A stretch of DNA of 64,000 nucleotides from Chroococcidiopsidaceae cyanobacterium YX2bin18 (lineage in GTDB: Bacteria; Cyanobacteriota; Cyanobacteriia; Cyanobacteriales; Chroococcidiopsidaceae). How positions within the stretch are numbered: position 1 is the first letter of the stretch; each line of letters starts with the position of its first letter. The notes under the pieces were generated by a model. That model saw only the letters and a list, made by a program, of their open reading frames with translations, made no database searches and was not told where the DNA came from. Below are positions 36,689-46,613 of the stretch, piece by piece. Made by a program: the position numbers and the translations under genes. The DNA is taken from positions 1-64,000 of the forward strand of contig JAUJND010000013.1 in NCBI GenBank assembly GCA_030446505.1. The letters are read 5' to 3'.

Positions 36689-37771
36689 ATGATTAAGCAA
36701 GTTGCTGCTGCCTTTGAACGCCAAGACTATCACACCGCAGCCGCGTTATTGCAACAGCTGCTGCAAGAGTCGCCCGAAAATCCCTGGGTGCAATTGTATT
36801 TAGGGCGGTTGGATGAAGTCTTAGGGAAGCTGGAAACGGCGGAAGAAATTTATCGGCAACTGCTACGTAGTACAACCAATGCCAAGATCATTGGTCAAGC
36901 ACGTCAGGGGTTACACCGAGTCCAATCAATCGCCCAAGAGCAACGACAACAAGCAATTCTTCAAGCCACTGCTGATCCTAGTAATACTCAACTAGGGGTA
37001 TTAGTCTTAGAACCCGTCTCCTCTGATAGAACCGTAGCGGCCCAAAAGTTTGCTCAGATTATGCAACTAGATCCTTACACGGCGCGGCTAAAGTTACCCA
37101 GTCGGGGGTGGCGGTTGTATCGGACAGGTGCAATTGGAGAACTGCGTTTTTTAGGTAAGAAGCTGCGCGAATCTGGAGTTCCTTGTTTTTGGGCAACACT
37201 AGCCGAAATTCAGAAAATTCAAGTTTTTCAGGTCAGCTATTTCCAGCAATCCGCTCAAGCTACAGTTGTTTGCCAAAATGAACAAGGACAGATGGGTTCT
37301 CTGAAATTCGACTGGACAGAAGTTACCCGGCGCGTTACAGGGCTATTGCCGATTTTTGAAGAAGTAGTAGATCTAGATCACCGTGGTAAGCTAAAGCGCA
37401 AAACCCAGACGCAGGATTATGTTCAATTTTGCGATTTACACCTTCCTCAAAGACATTGTATTCTCCGGCTTCATGATCGCAGCTACCAATTCCAGCAAGG
37501 CATTATAACTAGTCCCCAACAAAGCCAAATTAATCAAACGACAATTAGAATTAACTGGAATAGCCTATGCGATTTCCTTAGCCAACAACTACTGCACGCT
37601 ACTATTTGGTCAGATTTCACAGCCTTTGCCGAAACGGTACTAGAGCAAAAAGAAGTGCTGAGTCGCATCCCCTGCCACATTCACCTGTTTCGCAGGGCAG
37701 AGACAAGTTGGGACCCAGCTTTTCACTTTTACAGCGGGCTAGTTTTTGTTAGATCAGACAGAAATTCTTAA
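36689..37771 (+). CDS. TPR-containing cyanobacterial protein of unknown function
   Basis: A 360-residue cytoplasmic protein. The N-terminal 70 residues form about two TPR helices pairs (AFERQDYHTAAALLQQLLQE, WVQLYLGRLDEVLGKLETAE). The remainder has no family I can name, but it is protein-like throughout: TARLKLPSRGWRLYRTGAIG, ESGVPCFWATLAEIQKIQVF, LPIFEEVVDLDHRGKLKRKT, IPCHIHLFRRAETSWDPAFH. It begins 39 bp after rsmE and may be in one transcript with sir-rsmE. Intact. Confidence 0.85.
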   Translation: MIKQVAAAFERQDYHTAAALLQQLLQESPENPWVQLYLGRLDEVLGKLETAEEIYRQLLRSTTNAKIIGQARQGLHRVQSIAQEQRQQAILQATADPSNTQLGVLVLEPVSSDRTVAAQKFAQIMQLDPYTARLKLPSRGWRLYRTGAIGELRFLGKKLRESGVPCFWATLAEIQKIQVFQVSYFQQSAQATVVCQNEQGQMGSLKFDWTEVTRRVTGLLPIFEEVVDLDHRGKLKRKTQTQDYVQFCDLHLPQRHCILRLHDRSYQFQQGIITSPQQSQINQTTIRINWNSLCDFLSQQLLHATIWSDFTAFAETVLEQKEVLSRIPCHIHLFRRAETSWDPAFHFYSGLVFVRSDRNS

Positions 37772-37773
37772 AC

Positions 37774-38400
37774 TTAGCCAGGGGTTTTCACTTGACGCGC
37801 CATGTCCAGAAAAGGATTCATACTTGGTCCCGGACGACGACGACTATTGGAAGTTGAACTTGGGGCGAGGTATTTAGGAGCAAACGTAGTTTCAGTTGGA
37901 GTCTGACCATTCGCGCTTGCTACTGATCCTTTTTTGCGTTCGGCTGGTACAGCTTTAACTCCCTCAGCAGTTTGAACTAGCTCAACTTTAGCAGATTGAG
38001 CACTAGCGGCAGCGGCGGCTTCCGAAGTTTTAGCATCCTCTTTTGTTGCAACAACAGATTCCGAAGTGTTAGCCGCCGTGACCTTGGGTTGATTACCGTT
38101 AACTGAGGTTGTCTCCTCAGTTTCATCAAGTTCCATGAAGTAGCCGCTGCGTTTCCGAGGTTTGGCAGTGGCTGCTGCTAATTTTTCTGATGACGTTGTG
38201 TTTGGCTTGTCTTGTGACTTCTTGTCACTCAAAAGCCCAGTGAAGGAAGACAGAACCTTGTTCCCAGCTTTAGCAGTGTCTGCTGCCAATTTTTCTGGTG
38301 ATGTTGTGTTGGGATTGCTTTCTAGAGACTTCTTGCCACCGAAAAGCCCAACAAAAAAAGCTAGAATACTGCTGAATAAATTTTTGATAAAACCAATCAT
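37774..38400 (-). CDS. Ala/Thr/Lys-rich protein with N-terminal hydrophobic anchor
   Basis: A 208-residue protein; the ATG at 38400 is preferred because GGAG lies about ten bases upstream and the hydrophobic anchor follows directly (MIGFIKNLFSSILAFFVGLF). Two related units occur: ESNPNTTSPEKLAADTAKAG and DKPNTTSSEKLAAATAKPRK, then RSGYFMELDETEETTSVNG, a long Ala-rich region and a Pro/Arg tail ending MNPFLDMARQVKTPG. It is probably membrane-associated and mostly disordered. No function can be assigned. Convergent with the TPR gene; stops are three bases apart. Confidence 0.72.
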   Translation of the reverse strand: MIGFIKNLFSSILAFFVGLFGGKKSLESNPNTTSPEKLAADTAKAGNKVLSSFTGLLSDKKSQDKPNTTSSEKLAAATAKPRKRSGYFMELDETEETTSVNGNQPKVTAANTSESVVATKEDAKTSEAAAAASAQSAKVELVQTAEGVKAVPAERKKGSVASANGQTPTETTFAPKYLAPSSTSNSRRRPGPSMNPFLDMARQVKTPG

Positions 38401-38989
38401 TACAACTGCTCCTGGCATTTGTGCGACAAACTTGACCGCAACCTTTGAAATTTATGGCAAAGTGTTAACGCTGATCACAACTTTACTGAATATGTCAAAC
38501 TTTTGCTCTGCAACACGATTTAATTAACAGCTTCACTCCGCTTGCCATTGACAACTGAAGTCATGTTTACAGCGGATTTGTCCTGAAAATTTTTTTCAGG
38601 TAACTAAAACCTAAATTCAATCAGAATTAATTATTAAATTTTTCCGCACCTTCAAGCAAGATTTTTAGTGTTTCTTTATAAAAATTAACAAAGTGTAATT
38701 TTACGCATTAAAGATGAGTATTCTTCCGCAGTGTAAGATTTAAAATTAGTTATAAATATTTATTAAATCTTTATAAATTGCAAGCTACTGTGAGCGACTG
38801 TAACTACTTAGCTGATTACTTTTATCTAGTTGAGTTAGGATGTGTATAAATTAGATTTAATGCCTAGTGTAATAATTTGAACTTTCGCTATTGGGTCCAA
38901 TTAATAACTATTCAGGGACAACCTTGATATTAAATAAATCAAAATAGGCTTTTAGTTTAACCTGCTTCAAATGTAATACCGCTGAATTA
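38401..38989. other. AT-rich intergenic, no gene recognised
   Basis: Strongly AT-rich stretch with many stop codons in all frames. The promoter of the anchored Ala-rich protein lies at its left end. No repeat or RNA gene recognised. Confidence 0.4.
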
Positions 38990-40007
38990 TTAACGCCGAT
39001 ATTCATCGCCGCAGTCACCGATTAGCTGAGCTAGATTCTGCGATCGCTTGAGGATATTATTGATCTGCTCACGATCTTCTACATCCAACGCAAAACTAAA
39101 CACTCTCGCGTTATCTTCAATGTGCTGGAAAAACCCAGCCGTGCGCCAATAATCGCCCCCACTACTGCTGGTTGCTCTAGAACATAACGAACTGCAATGT
39201 TAGGAATGCTGACACCGTGCTTCTGGGCAACGGGTTTCAGGGTGGAGAGTAATTCTTGAAACAGCTGCCATCCTCCCCATGTATCTATCATATTCTTGTA
39301 TTTTCTCAAGCTAGCAGTGTTTAGTTCCCCGCCTCGCGGTTCGGGCTGCCCAAGGTACTTCTCCGACAATAAACCACCGCAGAGCGTGCCGTAAGCTAAG
39401 AGTTTAACATCGTGTTCCTGACAAAACTGACTCATTTGGGCTTCAGGGCGACGGTCAATCAGCGAAAACTGCACTTGATTGGACACAATTTTGATGCCGT
39501 TGTCCACAATAATCTTTAAGTGTTCTGTATCAAAATTAGTTAAGGCAAGATGCTTAATCTTTCCTGCTTGCTGTAATTCTGTCATGTACTTGAGTGCATC
39601 AAGATAATTATTATCTCGATATTCCCACCAGTGAAACTGCAACAGGTCTAAACAATTAATCCCCATCCTTTTCCGAGAAATATTAATGTTTTCCTCGACC
39701 AGCTTTTTTGTCATTTTGGCTGGTCTTGGCACCATTTCGTAAAAGCTTGGAGGTTAGACAATGCCGCTTCGCCACGAGTTGCCACTAATTGATGCCGGAA
39801 CTCACCAATTAAGTCTTCGGCGGGACCGTAATGGTCTGCCAAATCCCAGGTCGTGAAGCCTGCATCCATGTAATTAAACATATTTTGGATAGCAGCTTTC
39901 CGGTCAATGCGTCCGTGAGCACCAGACACTTGCCACATACCATTGAGTACACGGCAGATATTTAAATCAGGGGTGAGTTGCAGCCTGCTAGATTCGGGTA
40001 AGTTCAT
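38990..40007 (-). pseudogene. Aldo/keto reductase, two frameshifts
   Basis: An NADPH-dependent aldo/keto reductase of about 338 residues when repaired. From the ATG at 40007 it reads MNLPESSRLQLTPDLNICRV, GMWQVSGAHG and TTWDLADHYGPAEDLIGEFR, which contains the catalytic Asp and Tyr. A frame change near 39725 leads to INCLDLLQFHWWEYRDNNYL (catalytic His region), LALTNFDTEHLKIIVDNG, QVQFSLIDRRPEAQM, LAYGTLCGGLLSEKYLG and VGAIIGARLG. A second change near 39122 leads to the C-terminus and the stop at 38990. Not functional in a single frame. Confidence 0.87.
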
Positions 40008-40070
40008 TTTAGTTTTAATCACTCTGGCACTAATTATCAATCATGACGGGAAGTAAAAACCCTACCATCC

Positions 40071-40116
40071 GGCGGTTGAAACCGCATCTACAAAAACAAA
40101 TCTGCCTCCACAGGTT
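40071..40116. repeat. Dispersed palindromic repeat (GGCGGTTGAAACCGC type)
   Basis: GGCGGTTGAAACCGC forms a short hairpin and is followed by a sequence related to ACAAACGAAGTCTGCCTC. The pattern is the well-known extragenic repeat of many cyanobacteria. A partial copy lies at 22413-22450. Confidence 0.65.
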
Positions 40117-40485
40117 CAAGAAAACTTTACTTTCTGGCTTCCAAGGGTTCTATAGCAGGAATTAAATTGTTGGGATAACAGGTTTCCACTCTGCCTTTAA
40201 AGCTTTCGGTGCAGGGCTAGCGGTTAAATTGGAGCGCTTTAGTAGTAGCGATATTAGATTCAAGTTTAAGCAGAGGAGAGGCGATCGCCAAAAAAAGCAG
40301 GGTTTTAAAGAGGTTTTCAGTGGTGTACAAACTACTTAGCTGCAAGATAAATTAAAATGCCACATTCAAAACAGGATTCAGTACTGGCTACACAAATGAA
40401 AGCGCGATCGCACTTTCATTTTTTTCCTACCTCCTAGTTCAATTTAGTTGTTTACTGTAACCTTTAGTTATGTCTATTTTGTGAA

Positions 40486-40559
40486 TGGCTCAAGGCAGAT
40501 TTGAACTGCCGACCTTGGGCTTATGAGTCCCCTGCTCTAACCAACTGAGCTACTGAGCC
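40486..40559 (-). tRNA. trnM: tRNA-Met (anticodon CAT)
   Basis: On the minus strand a 74-nt cloverleaf can be folded: acceptor GGCTCAG/TTGAGCC, D arm GCTC...GAGC, anticodon loop CTCATAA, variable loop AGGTC, T arm GGCAG-TTCAAAT-CTGCC, discriminator A. CCA is not encoded. The anticodon stem keeps three G-C pairs, while its outer and inner positions are non-canonical (G-A and A-G). CAT could also be a lysidine-modified tRNA-Ile, but the overall sequence is closer to elongator tRNA-Met. Confidence 0.92.
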
Positions 40560-40849
40560 AATTGCTGATCAACGATTTATAAATATAGCATACAGCGAGG
40601 ATAGCGATCGCTATCCAAACTTTAAGTCAAACAGCGACAGGTGAAACCCGACTCTTCTGTAGTTTGAAAAGATTTAATTTTAAGAAACAACTGCGATTTA
40701 TTTAGGAGCAATATTGACATAGTTAAGAAGATACACAGAAAATTTCTTGTTCCTGTTTTAGACTGACATGAGCTACGCTTGCGTAGCATATTGATTTAAA
40801 TATTGTTAATGCTTATGTTTACCATTGGCAGTAAGGGTTGTATTCACAG
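40560..40849. other. Intergenic between tRNA and WecA-like gene
   Basis: Contains the tRNA promoter on the minus strand and GCTACGCTTGCGTAGC near 40773, a palindrome that is frequent in cyanobacterial intergenic DNA. No gene seen. Confidence 0.45.
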
Positions 40850-41978
40850 ATGAACCTGTACGCCTTCCTTCAGTCACTCGGCATTGCCAACCTAGCGGTG
40901 CCCGGCTGGTTAGCAGTGATGTTTACCTTTTTGTTGGCCTGGTTTGTTACCTGGCGTTTAATTCCAGCAGTACGCTTGTTTGCTTTGCGGGTCGGCTGGG
41001 CAGACCAACAACGAGCGGCGGCTTAACCGCGAACCCTTACCTAATGCAGGGGGCTTGGTCATTTACGCTGGGGTACTAGCCGCCTTGGTACTAGCTACGC
41101 TATTAAGACCGATCATCATCGAAGGCGTATTGGCTGAAGTGCTGACTATTCTACTAGGTGGATCGATCCTAGTGCTTGTGGGCTTTATCGATGACCAGTT
41201 CGGTCTACCTCCCTGGGTTCGTTTGTTGACCCAGATTCTTTCAGCACTTTGTTAATAACTAGCGGCATCCGCATTGAAGCCACCTTTGGTACTTTTTTCG
41301 ACCCACTAATCTCGATTTTGCTTACAATCCTATGGGTAGTAGGGATCACCAACGCTATCAACCTAATGGATGGCATGGATGGCTTGGCAGGAGGAGTCAG
41401 CTTCATCACCGCCATGAGCCTTTTAGCAGTTTCAGCCCAGTTTGAAACTCGCGCAGCGGCACAACTTTGCTATTAGCCGCATTGGGTGGTGGAGCACTTG
41501 GCTTTTTACGACACAACTTTTACCCCTCACAAATTATTATGGGGGATGCTGGAGCCTACTTTTTTGGCTATGTCCTAGCTGCTACTAGCATTTTAGGCAA
41601 CCTTAAAGTGACCACGGTGTTCGCCCTCGTACCTCCAGTTCTGTTTTTACTCCTACCAGTGCTTGATACTACTCAGGTTTTTGTATTGCGGCTGATGGAG
41701 CAAAAACCCCCTTGTACTCTGGCAAAGACCACTTGCACCACCGATTGCTTGCTAGAGGCTTATCACAGCGCCGCACTGCGCTAACCCTTTGGGCAATTAC
41801 TTTAGTTTCTAACTCTCTGGCAATGAAACTGCAAGGGATGACTTCAGTGGCAATTATGATTACCAGCAGCGACATTATTGTCCTTTTAAGCTTTACTGTT
41901 TGGCGAAGGATACAAGCGGTATCAGAAGTACAGTTCGCTAATTATGCTGATACCCAATACCTAAATACAGAAAAATAG
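40850..41978 (+). pseudogene. WecA/TagO-type polyprenyl-phosphate GlcNAc-1-phosphate transferase, degraded
   Basis: A MraY/WecA-superfamily membrane enzyme that starts lipid-linked glycan synthesis. The ATG at 40850 gives MNLYAFLQSLGIANLAVPGW. Then follow, in changing frames, [57 protein letters not shown] (the Asp-rich active-site loop), [20 protein letters not shown] and [20 protein letters not shown] (the WecA-type HLHHRL loop). Frame changes occur near 41003, 41252, 41466 and 41705; repaired length is about 376. The HLHHRL loop separates it from MraY, so peptidoglycan synthesis need not be affected. Confidence 0.87.
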
Positions 41979-42085
41979 AGAGCTATATTTGCTCCCCCTT
42001 TAAAAGTAAGTTACTTATCTTCCTACCTACAGGACGGATGCCGCCCCGCCTCTTTAAGCAGCTCTTGTCCGTCAATAATCAGGAA

Positions 42086-45027
42086 CTAGCGCTTTGAGAG
42101 AAAGGCAATTGGATTAGCTGCACCCTTACCCCCTGGATGAAGCTCAAAGTGAGAGTGGGGACCAGTACTGAAGCCTGTACTACCCATTTCAGCAATTAGC
42201 TGACCTTGCTCAACCTCTTGACCTGTCTGCACCCGCAGCCGATTATTGTGAGCATAGCGAGTAAGCGTACCATCGGTATGCTTAATATCCACAAGCTTGC
42301 CATAGCCACCAGAATTCCAGCCTGCCCTTACTACAATGCCTGGAGCCGATGCAACAATTGGCGTGCCAACCGGAGCCGCAACGTCAATTCCCCTGTGCAT
42401 ACGTCCCCAGCGCCAGCCGTAGCCAGAAGTCAGAACACCCTTTGCCGGCAAATATAACCTTTTAGAGGAGATGTAGTTGGTTTAGGCAAGTAAGTATCTA
42501 CTGCCCCCAGAGGTGGCAATTCCGGAGAAACCTGCTGCCCTCTAAAAGACTGCATCGCCTCGGAGGCATCTACACTACTTGGTGCCGTTGCTACCCTAGC
42601 CTTATTTTTAGCTGTAACGGCAGAGCTTGTTTGAGCTGGAGTTAGCTTTTGAAGATTGGGTTGTAAGGCTTGAGCAGCTTGAGCAACCCGGAACTCTGGA
42701 TTAATCGGTTCGGCTGATTTATTTGGAAGTACTGGGAATTAATTCCTTGAGAGTAAATAGCTGTACCAGGTGCAGAAACTTGAACGGGCGCGGACATTGT
42801 AGTTTCATTTATCGTCGGCACAAATTGACCAACCCTATATTGGGCATAGTATTTCTGCCGTAATTTCTGGATGTCAGTCTGCAAATCTTGAACATTCAGA
42901 TTAGATGGTTCTAGGTTCGTCGAGTTAGGCAATTGAACCTGAGCAGAAGCAGGCGTACTTAGTTGGTCTGTCTCGTCTGAAATACTGCCACCCATACCAG
43001 AATATGCAGCATCTAAAGATGGTGTTTCAGCTAACAGTTCGAAACAGCACTGGTAAATTTCCTTGCTTTGAGACTCCTACTGGCTGAGACGCGTTTACCT
43101 CAGTATTTTGCTGAATGCTAGTAGTCGGCAATATAGCCAGGGAAGCGCTACTATTACTGGCTACTGGTGATAATGGTGGGACAACAAAGACAGTCTGTAA
43201 CGAAGTTTTTTGGATAGAGGCGACAATAGATCTTGTCGATTGCAAGGGCTTATTTGGGCGGTCAATAACAGTAATTTTTTGACCTATACCACTACCGTAC
43301 TCAAAAACAGGAATTTTAAGCCTTTGATTAATTTCAAGTAGATCTGGATTGCTCAAATGATTAGCCTTGACGACTTCAAAGAGCGAAATACCATGGTTGC
43401 AGGCGATCGCACTTAGCGTATCTCCAGCTTTTTACTTCGTAGTCTAGTGACGCAGCACCGACCACAACATCTGGTTTATTTACGGCATCTTGGACATCAG
43501 GTACGACTACGGCTGACGGCATAGCTTGCCCATTCAACGCTGGAACCGCGTTTTCGTTTGTCACAACAGGCGCAGGGGCAACGTTTTCTCCAGCAGAATC
43601 ACCCACAATAGGCGCAAGTATTTCTGTGCTTGCTGGACGCGCTCAGAGTACCCATTAATAATTCCGACTGCGGCTGCTGGTTTTTTTGCGACTGCTGGAA
43701 TTCTAATCCTGCATTGTCACTTGCAACAGGCGCAGGGGCAACGTTTTCTCCAGCAGAATCACCCACAATAGGCGCAAGTATTTCTGTGCTTGCTGGACGC
43801 GCCTCAGAGTATCCATTAATAATTCCGACTGCGGCTGCTGGTTTTTTTGCGACTGCTGGAATTCTAATCCTGCGTCGTTGCTGATTACACTAGTTGGCGA
43901 TAGTAAGGCAGTGTTTTGCCCTTCTTTTACCTTTACAACAACCGATTCAACATTTGCCTCTCTATTTTGTACTTCAAAGTCTTGCTCGTCAGAAATTCCG
44001 ACTGCGGCTGCTGGTTTTTTTGTAACTGCTGGAATTCTAATCCTGCGTCGTTGCTGATTACACTAGTTGGCGATGGTGAAGCAGTGTTTTGCCCTTCTTT
44101 TATTTCTACAACCACTGAGTCAATACTCGCTTCATTTGTACCGGGTTGGACAAATGTGGGAACTGATAAATTCTTTGGCTCTCCAGACCGTTCCATCTGA
44201 GTTTGAGGGTCTTGTAAGCGATTTGATTGCTTTAAGCGATCAATTAAAATCCTTTGTTTGCTTATTGCACCATTAGCGTCAGATGTTCTCAAGTCCAATA
44301 GTGGCTGATTAGCGGCTGATGAAGTAGTGATTTGGGTACTTCAACTTCATCCAACTTAGAGGGTTTCGCTCTTTCCAGCCTTAAGTTTTTGAACAAGTCG
44401 ATTTACTCGGTAACTTTTTGTGCCTTTTGAGCTTGGATTTCATTATCCTGACTGTTTCTGCTAGTAGGGCAATTCCGCTTCTTCTTCAGAAGACACCACT
44501 TCTTGGTTTACTAAGTTGCTGACGCTAATGCCTTCGGGTTCTCTAAAACGTTGTTGCTCTTCAGGACTAACAGGCGTCGAAACATCAGTCTCCACCCGAT
44601 ATTCCTGAGATAGTGCCTTTGAGTGTCCTTTTTGTGGATCTTCAATTACAGATGGTGCTGGTGGTGTTGCTGCTTTTTGTACCTGATGAGTAGGCGGCAC
44701 TACTACAGAGGAAAATGCAGGTACAGGAATTGCCGCTTGCGGTTCCATTGATTCGACACTGCCGCTTTGAGGCAGCTTCAGTAGTTGCAGCGGGAATACT
44801 AACTATTGGCTCGTCGCCTACCGCCGTTTCAGCTGCTGGGGCGATCACTTTGTTGAGTCAGTAAGATTGGGCGCTCCCATTGAGATTACCAAGCCAACCA
44901 TCGCTACTGAAGTGCGAACCCGCCGTTTGACCTTTGGCTGAACTGGCTTGAAGCGTCCCTCCAAAGCATCATTGCTGGCTGCACAGGCAGGAACAGCTTT
45001 AACCTTCTTTGTCCATCCTCGTTTCAA
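42086..45027 (-). pseudogene. LysM + M23 metallopeptidase (cell-wall), heavily frameshifted
   Basis: A large exported cell-wall endopeptidase. The N-terminus (from 45027) reads GRFKPVQPKVKRRVRTSVAM and a signal/membrane helix (VAMVGLVISMGAP). A long, Pro/Ala/Thr-rich linker with internal repeats follows. A LysM domain is split near 43400 (DYEVK ... GISLFEVVKANHLSNPDLL-like, INQRLKIPVF). The C-terminal M23 domain (42451-42086) carries the zinc motif HRGIDVAAP and HSHFELHPGG with YGWRWGRMHRG before it. At least seven frame changes separate these parts. The catalytic domain itself is uninterrupted but has no start of its own with a signal peptide. Similar LysM-M23 proteins act in septal peptidoglycan cleavage. 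Confidence 0.85.
43565..44150. repeat. Internal direct repeats inside the LysM/M23 gene
   Basis: A unit of about 160 bp starting AACAGGCGCAGGGGCAACGT occurs at 43565 and again at 43725. A second unit starting ATTCCGACTGCGGCTGCTGG occurs at 43661, 43822 and 43995, with 161- and 173-bp spacing. The two long copies differ by one C (GCGCTCAG versus GCGCCTCAG), which puts them in different frames. The repeats encode linker, not domains. Confidence 0.85.
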
Positions 45028-45874
45028 AATGACCTCCTATAGCACTAAGGCTTAACTGGCTTTGATTTATTGGGTTTATTACCAGGCTGAATGATTTAAA
45101 ACACTGCAATAACAGATCCACTTGACAGGCAGTAGACATACTTAAGTAAGATTACTCGGCATTTTTGATTTAGACAAGTTTACACGTAATTAGCAAAATT
45201 TCAACAACACTATTGTGCTTATTACATTCCTCAAACGCTTTAGCGTAGCGTATATTTCTACCCTTTTGATAAAGTGCCGTTGATGAAGGTTGAATCACAG
45301 ATATTGAGCGATTGCGTTACTAAGACTTCCTTCAACCAAAATACATAGAGCGAGTGCCATTTTCGTAACCCTTGCCAAGGTTCCAAGCTTTTGCTTTTAA
45401 TCCAACAGTAGACTTTATGCTGATTCCTCTAAAAATGGCAAGTGTGTGACCTTACCCTTTCTTTAACAGCCGCACAATATGAAATTATTAAGCTCTATAT
45501 CTAAAAGTCCCTATAATTCTTGCCTTGACTGCTTTTGCTGCTCACTATAGGGTAGATTTAAGATGACTAAAATCTATCGCTCCAATACCCCAGTTACTCT
45601 AGTTAGTCATAGGAATTGCTTATCATAAGTGCCTGATTTTAAGTAGGTGTATAGCAAAAATGTTTTAGGCATCCTATAGACGGCAAGCGTATAAATTTAT
45701 GCTTTTCGTATTTGCTGCAATATTGTTATTACTATAAAAATAAATAATTAAACTTATATGATTGAAAAATGTTGTTGAACTTTAAACAACTCCCAAAGTA
45801 TAAGTCTTGAGCAGAAAATAGCTTGAAATCAAGAATGCATCGTAGTGAATGCCCAGCTTAGATCTGAGAGATTT
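45028..45874. other. 847-bp intergenic, no gene recognised
   Basis: AT-rich and stop-rich in all frames. GCTTTAGCGTAGC near 45240 is a short palindrome. I could not fold a convincing RNA gene by eye. Promoter of the LysM/M23 gene is at the left. Confidence 0.4.
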
Positions 45875-46336
45875 TTAACAAAAATTGCTTAGTTGACGAC
45901 GGGCTTCAAATAGACCTACAGCTACGCTGACTGAGAGATTCAAGCTACGCACAGATGGTTGTGTCATCGGAATGTATAGAGTTGTTGCACAAATTGACAG
46001 AACTGTTGCTGGCAAACCTGTGGTTTCACTGCCAAAAAGCAACCAATCATCTGGTTGGAACTGAAAGTTTACATAATTAGAACTACCATTAACGCTAAAG
46101 CCGAGCCATCTCCCGCCACGTTGTTGATGGTAAGACTGAAATGCATCAAGAGAGTCGTGGCAGTGCAAGTTAACGTAAGGCCCGTAGTCTAAACCAGCAC
46201 GTTTCAGGTAGCGATCGCTAATTTCAAAGCCCAACGGTGCCACTAAATGTAATTCAGTACCTGTTGCCGCGCAAGTTCGGGCAATATTGCCAGTATTAGG
46301 AGGGATTTGCGGATGAATTAAAACAACCTGAGGCAT
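45875..46336 (-). CDS. trmL: tRNA (cytidine/uridine-34 2'-O)-methyltransferase
   Basis: TrmL is a single-domain SPOUT enzyme that 2'-O-methylates the wobble base of leucine tRNAs. The start MPQVVLIHPQIPPNTGNIAR at about 46336 is preferred over the longer frame because it matches the family N-terminus exactly. Other motifs are CAATGTELHLVAPLGF, LKRAGLDYGPYV, the knot motif DWLLFGSETTGLP and the SAM-binding end IPMTQPSVRSLNLSVSVAVG followed by LFEARRQ. About 153 residues, as usual. Intact. Confidence 0.94.
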   Translation of the reverse strand: MPQVVLIHPQIPPNTGNIARTCAATGTELHLVAPLGFEISDRYLKRAGLDYGPYVNLHCHDSLDAFQSYHQQRGGRWLGFSVNGSSNYVNFQFQPDDWLLFGSETTGLPATVLSICATTLYIPMTQPSVRSLNLSVSVAVGLFEARRQLSNFC

Positions 46337-46613
46337 TTGGAGGCAATGTATCTGACTTATCAATAAATAACTCTGGGAATCTGGATAATCTCCCTAGAGC
46401 TAGGAGCAACAGATAGCTTTTGTTTATAGTTTCAAATAAAAAGACATTGATTAGATATTCTGAATGCAGTTTGGCGTTATTAGCCAGGGAAAATGAGGGA
46501 AGCTTAGAGTTCTGTTAATTTCTGGCTGATTCACCCCAGTCTAATTAACAGGGAATCTGAAGATAAATGGCTGATGATTAATAGCCAAATTACTTGCAAC
46601 GCGATTACTTCAA

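Noticed and set aside
40850-41978. MraY (essential peptidoglycan enzyme) lost
   Set aside because: The HLHHRL loop and overall pattern fit the WecA/TagO branch, so loss need not be lethal.
43565-44150. CRISPR-like repeats
   Set aside because: Repeat units are about 160 bp, coding linker inside a peptidase gene, with no regular short repeat-spacer structure.
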